From the NCBI GenBank assembly GCA_012511245.1, contig JAAZGM010000207.1:1-9284 (forward strand): a stretch of DNA of 9,284 bases, in the 5' to 3' direction. Source of the stretch: Methanomicrobiales archaeon. Its GTDB lineage: Archaea; Halobacteriota; Methanomicrobia; Methanomicrobiales; Methanoculleaceae. Shown here in pieces: positions 6,271 to 9,284 of this stretch; within the stretch, counting starts at the first letter, position 1; every line of letters starts with the position of its first letter. A program made the position numbers and the translations under genes. The notes under the pieces are model-generated. The model ran no database searches and was not told the origin of the DNA. It was given only the letters and a program-made list of their open reading frames with translations.

Positions 6271-6294
6271 GCGGTGCAAGAAATGGTGTACCGC
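6271..6294 (+). other. Second stem-loop in the convergent spacer
   Basis: GCGGTGCA (6271-6278) can pair with TGTACCGC (6287-6294), eight pairs including one G-T wobble, around an 8-base loop. The arm shares CGGTGCA with the hairpin at 6234, so the two look like related tandem hairpins. No T run follows, so termination is unsure, and it overlaps the start of a possible small ORF. Confidence 0.35.
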
Positions 6295-6381
6295 CACTCC
6301 ATGAACCCATACCCGCCCACCCGTTACGGGTTCACTTCGCATGAGTTGACAGAAGCCCGCCAGACGATCAGAAGGGGTTGA
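6283..6381 (+). CDS. Possible 32-codon ORF in the convergent spacer
   Basis: An ATG at 6283, with GGTG six bases upstream, opens a frame of 32 residues: MVYRHSMNPYPPTRYGFTSH followed by ELTEARQTIRRG. The frame extends upstream without a stop to a GTG at 6235 (48-49 residues). Third codon positions are GC-rich (about 70 percent by my count), similar to the neighbouring genes. Against it: the region also folds into hairpins, the start is weak, no family is recognised and its end overlaps the likely terminator of the opposing operon. Report as a candidate only. Confidence 0.22.
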   Translation: MVYRHSMNPYPPTRYGFTSHELTEARQTIRRG

Positions 6382-6392
6382 TAGGACCCCTT
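6372..6392 (-). terminator. Hairpin at the end of the tldD-tldE-bofA operon
   Basis: AAGGGGT (6372-6378) and ACCCCTT (6386-6392) form a perfect 7-base stem with a 7-base loop. It overlaps the stop codon of the BofA-like gene, which ends at 6391, and would lie at the 3' end of the minus-strand transcript. No clear T run follows, so it may also act as a 3' stabiliser or work for both converging operons. Confidence 0.45.
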
Positions 6393-6654
6393 AGATCGTG
6401 ATCCCGATGAGGTGGAGCAGGACAAGAATCAGCGCACCGGGAAGCCCGCCGAGGGCGCATATGAGGATCGTCACCAGATTGATCTGGATATCGGGAGCGC
6501 TGAACCATGCGAGAACGCTGAAGTAATTCAGGAGCCAGAGCGTGATGAGTCCGGCCACGGCGTTGATGACAAGCGTCATGGCCTTCTTCATGAAGTAGTA
6601 GACTGTCGCGGCTATCGCGACCGCGAGAAGGATGGCAAGGATCTCTCCCATCAT
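6391..6654 (-). CDS. BofA-family small membrane protein, 87 aa
   Basis: An 87-residue, almost wholly hydrophobic protein with predicted membrane segments at about 3-21, 25-43 and 59-85. The C-terminal segment (IQINLVTILICALGGLPGALILVLLHLI) has the Asn/Thr followed by a Gly-Pro-Gly turn typical of the pro-sigmaK processing inhibitor BofA family (PF07441 as I recall). In Bacillus BofA holds the intramembrane protease SpoIVFB inactive; archaea have no sporulation, so the role of archaeal homologues is unknown. Its ATG (6654) immediately follows the TAG of tldE without any spacer, so it is the last gene of that operon and probably depends on read-through or coupling. The second Met at 6651 is an equally good start. 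The link to a protease operon suggests membrane control of proteolysis; this is inference. Confidence 0.8.
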   Translation of the reverse strand: MMGEILAILLAVAIAATVYYFMKKAMTLVINAVAGLITLWLLNYFSVLAWFSAPDIQINLVTILICALGGLPGALILVLLHLIGITI

Positions 6655-7947
6655 CTATTTACCAATGATCTGCTGGTTATTTAATCGTATTGATGGAATC
6701 ATCAGCCGCCCTATGCGTCTTGAGTCATTTCCAAGTCCGCCAGTGCCTGCAAGCATCTCAAAGACATTCCCCGAGAGCATCGCTGTCCGGATAGGTTCGA
6801 CCTGCGCTCCGTCCTCCATCCAGAAGGGATTTGAGATCTCAACGGAGAAATCACCGGAGAAGGGGTTTGCGGTATGGGCACCCACGACGTCGTGAACCCA
6901 GATCGCCCGCTCATCGCCGGGTTCCTTCACGCGAGGGCCGTCGATGAAGAGGTTGTGGAAACCGATGCCAGTCCCTCCGCTCCCGGAACGGACAGCACTC
7001 CCCGTGCTCTCTTCACCGTAGCGATAGCCCGTCTTGAGATCGTAGGCGAACTGCCGGAGCACACCGTCTTCCACGAAGGCCAGGCGGTGGGTCGGGGTTC
7101 CTTCCGCATCGAAGGCCGCACTTCCAGGGCCTGGTGCAAACGGATCGTCGTAGACGGAAAAGTGCTCATCAAAGACCTGTTCACCGATTTTATCAGCAAG
7201 GAACGACCGGCCGGCCTTCACGTTCCGTCCGGAGAGGGCGGGGAGAAGGACATGGCCGACGAGGCTTGCCGCAGCGATCGGGGAGAGGACGACGTCATAG
7301 CGCCCGGTCTCGATATCGCGCCCGCCAATGGATCGCGCGGCAAGCGAGGCGGCCTGCTCGCCGACCGACCGCGCATCGATATCGGCGATGAACGGGGAGG
7401 CGTCGAACTCATAACCTGTGGATTGTTCCTGGATCGCTTCAAGAGAGACCGAGGCCGATGTCCGCTCCATGTCGTAGAAGAGGCCGTTTGAGTTTGCGAT
7501 CCCCATATATAGCCGGGAGAGGGCTGCACCCCCGCCGACAACCGTAACCGGGTGCTCTGCTGCGCCGGCAAGGAGATCGCTGACCATCCTCGCCGTATCC
7601 TCCACTGCGACAACGAGATTCTCATCGGCCGCGGAGGGTGAACCCGCGAGATCAGCCGGTTTCGGGAGACCACCCCATTGTTGCGGGGTGGCGAGGCGGC
7701 TGCTCGCGAGCGCCGCATCCAGACATTCCTTCCACCGGCCAGGATCGCCGGTGCTCGATACCCCTATCCGCCCTCCATGGATAACCCGGACGGTCATGCT
7801 CCATGATCCGGACTCCTCTGCAACACCGATGACACCCTTCTTGATCTCGGCGTTGACGCTCTGCCCCCGGGCATAGGAGACCTCGACCTCGTCCGCCCGG
7901 CGTTCACCCTCCCGGAATATCTTCTCGATCAGATCATCGCAGTTCAT
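6655..7947 (-). CDS. tldE: TldE/PmbA family subunit of the TldD/TldE protease
   Basis: A 430-residue protein of the PmbA/TldE family. The N-terminal domain (about 1-130) includes EVSYARGQSVNAEIKKG and SVRV-like strands. The central part carries the family's YDVVLSPIAAASLVGHVL stretch (217-234) and the diagnostic GAHTANPFSGDFSVE (356-370). As expected for TldE it lacks the HExxxH metal site of TldD; in E. coli it forms a heterodimer with TldD and completes the peptide-binding cavity. The complex degrades unfolded peptides and processes microcin B17 and the CcdA antitoxin in E. coli. Full length for the archaeal family (about 430). Its ATG overlaps the TGA of tldD by four bases, and the bofA-like gene follows without a gap. 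No frameshift is seen. Confidence 0.95.
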   Translation of the reverse strand: MNCDDLIEKIFREGERRADEVEVSYARGQSVNAEIKKGVIGVAEESGSWSMTVRVIHGGRIGVSSTGDPGRWKECLDAALASSRLATPQQWGGLPKPADLAGSPSAADENLVVAVEDTARMVSDLLAGAAEHPVTVVGGGAALSRLYMGIANSNGLFYDMERTSASVSLEAIQEQSTGYEFDASPFIADIDARSVGEQAASLAARSIGGRDIETGRYDVVLSPIAAASLVGHVLLPALSGRNVKAGRSFLADKIGEQVFDEHFSVYDDPFAPGPGSAAFDAEGTPTHRLAFVEDGVLRQFAYDLKTGYRYGEESTGSAVRSGSGGTGIGFHNLFIDGPRVKEPGDERAIWVHDVVGAHTANPFSGDFSVEISNPFWMEDGAQVEPIRTAMLSGNVFEMLAGTGGLGNDSRRIGRLMIPSIRLNNQQIIGK

Positions 7948-9272
7948 TCGCCACGCCCCCCGATGGTTGCATCTTCAAGCAGGATATGGGGTGCGCCGTC
8001 GCTGACCGGGACACTCTGCCCGCCCTTGCCGCAGTAGCCGGGACTCATCCGCCGATCGTTTCCTATGAGGGATATATTATGGAGGGTCGAGAGGATCTCG
8101 CCCGAGAGCGAGACGTCCCTGACCATACCGGCTGTCTCACCGCCTTCGATGAGGTAGCCGTACTCCGCGTTGAACTGGAAGACGCCCCGACCGGGGTCGA
8201 CCTGCCCGCCCCGTGACCCGATGAGAAGGATGCCGTCCCGGCACTCAGAGAGGATCTCATCGTAGGCGGCATCGCCGTTCTCGATGAAGGTGTTGCTCAT
8301 CCGGACGATCGGCGCCGCCCCGTGCTCGGCGCGGGCATGCCCGGGAAGACCGTCCCCGACCGCTGCAAGGGTCTCGCGGTTGTGGAGGTAGGCGGTGAGG
8401 ATTCCGTCACGGATGATCTCCGTCCGTTGTACGGCCACACCCTCGGCATCCACAGGGATGAACCCAAACTCAGGAAGGGTTGGATCGTCGACGATCACGA
8501 GCCCTTTGCATCCGATCTGTTCGCCGATCCTTCCTCCAAGAACCGATGCCCCCTCGCGGACAAGGTCGCCCTCGCTCGCGTGGCCGACCGCTTCGTGGGT
8601 GAAGACGCCTGCAAGCTCCGGATCGAGCACTGCCTGCCGTTTCCCGCCCTTCGGGAGTTTTGCGTCAAGGAGTGAGACCGCCACCTCGCCCGCCTTCCGG
8701 CCAAGATCCTGTTTATCGCGGAGGTTGAACCCGGTCGTGGTATGGTCGCGCTCGCTCCCCATCTGCATCATACCGCCCCGGGAGGCTATTGCAAGGACGG
8801 AGAACCCGGAACGGACGGCCTCGTAAGAGAACTCGTTCCCGCTCGAGTCCAGGAACCGGACAGAGTCGATCCACTCGGTATAGTGCGCCCGGGTGTTTGC
8901 AACCTCCGGGACCCGCGCCGCATCCTCGATCCCGGCAAGCAGCCGGGTCTTCTCCTCGAGATCGACACCCCGGGGATCTTCCCTGAGAGGTGGGACGGAG
9001 AGGATGCCGCGCGGCGCATCGGCAAGATCGAGGTGATCCGCCGTGACAGCCGCAAGGCGCGATGCTGCCTCGACGAGGCGTTCGACCTCATGTCTTGAAT
9101 CGATATCGACGTGATCGCAGGTGAGGATGCCCCAGCCTTTCGGCCCGAGCACCCGGACAACGGTCTTGTCAAAAAATGAAGTGCCTGCAGACTCAACCAC
9201 CCCGTTGTCGATATCGACCAGGGTGACTTCGCCCTGCACGCACCGTATATCGTAGTAGCGTGCTTCAACCAT
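7944..9272 (-). CDS. tldD: TldD zinc-dependent protease subunit
   Basis: A 442-residue TldD-family metalloprotease, the catalytic partner of the adjacent TldE. The HExxxH metal motif is HEAVGH at 226-231, followed by the usual SEGD. The C-terminal CGKGGQ at 414-419 provides the cysteine that completes the metal site in E. coli TldD (His262, His266, Cys454 there, from memory). Other family landmarks: GGMMQMGSERDHTTTGF (166-182), GLPGHARAEHGAAPIVRMSN (308-327) and GSRGGQVDPGRGVFQFNAEYGYLIEGGE (352-379). Complete, cytosolic, no signal peptide. The ATG at 9272 lies 12 bases from the window edge, so promoter and upstream gene cannot be judged; no strong ribosome binding site is visible. It is the first visible gene of a tldD-tldE-bofA-like operon. 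Confidence 0.96.
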   Translation of the reverse strand: MVEARYYDIRCVQGEVTLVDIDNGVVESAGTSFFDKTVVRVLGPKGWGILTCDHVDIDSRHEVERLVEAASRLAAVTADHLDLADAPRGILSVPPLREDPRGVDLEEKTRLLAGIEDAARVPEVANTRAHYTEWIDSVRFLDSSGNEFSYEAVRSGFSVLAIASRGGMMQMGSERDHTTTGFNLRDKQDLGRKAGEVAVSLLDAKLPKGGKRQAVLDPELAGVFTHEAVGHASEGDLVREGASVLGGRIGEQIGCKGLVIVDDPTLPEFGFIPVDAEGVAVQRTEIIRDGILTAYLHNRETLAAVGDGLPGHARAEHGAAPIVRMSNTFIENGDAAYDEILSECRDGILLIGSRGGQVDPGRGVFQFNAEYGYLIEGGETAGMVRDVSLSGEILSTLHNISLIGNDRRMSPGYCGKGGQSVPVSDGAPHILLEDATIGGRGE

Positions 9273-9284
9273 AGGCTATCATAC

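Noticed and set aside
6319..6331. Near-palindrome ACCCGTTACGGGT in the convergent spacer
   Set aside because: A one-base loop cannot form a stable hairpin, and as a protein-binding site it has no supporting context.
6303..6333. GAACCC/GGGTTC repeat with a GGGTTC sequence resembling a tRNA T-arm
   Set aside because: No acceptor stem, anticodon arm or proper TΨC loop can be folded around it; it is not a tRNA.
6874..7491. 205-codon plus-strand frame inside tldE
   Set aside because: Antisense to the conserved HTANPFSGDFS region of TldE; no recognisable domain in its translation.

Overview
The window looks like chromosomal DNA of a euryarchaeal methanogen, most likely of the Methanomicrobiales (a Methanoculleus-like GC-rich genome). 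The clues are: the first codons of an A-type ATP synthase subunit H gene; AT-rich TATA-box-like elements in front of genes; Shine-Dalgarno motifs of the GGAGG/GGTGAT type; tightly overlapping genes; and archaeal protein types (a FlaI/FlaJ-like pair, KaiC/Rad55-like ATPases, an archaeal BofA homologue). The genus is inference from remembered family resemblance; no search was run.

Layout, left to right. (1) Positions 1-771, minus strand: the start of ahaH (leaving the window on the left), preceded by a 175-residue protein of unknown function and a 51-residue zinc-ribbon protein whose 3' end overlaps it. (2) Positions 876-4495, minus strand: a two-gene operon with a GspE/FlaI-type secretion ATPase followed by a nine-helix, two-domain FlaJ/TadC-type platform protein. 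(3) Positions 4496-4703: a divergent promoter region. (4) Positions 4704-6232, plus strand: two overlapping KaiC/Rad55-like genes, the first with a decayed P-loop, the second with an intact one. (5) Positions 6233-6390: a convergent spacer with three inverted repeats and a doubtful 32-codon ORF. (6) Positions 6391-9272, minus strand: a compact tldD-tldE-bofA-like operon.

The centre of the window is a candidate type IV pilus-like (archaellum-like) machine: motor ATPase plus membrane platform, divergent from a pair of KaiC-fold proteins. In the archaellum the equivalent trio is FlaH(ArlH)-FlaI-FlaJ, where FlaH is itself a KaiC-fold protein. No prepilin, prepilin peptidase or archaellin is visible here, so the substrate is unknown. 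The right-hand operon encodes the two subunits of the TldD/TldE metalloprotease, with a small BofA-family membrane protein directly following. No tRNA, rRNA, CRISPR array, insertion sequence or attachment site was seen. No gap without a gene exceeds about 210 bases.
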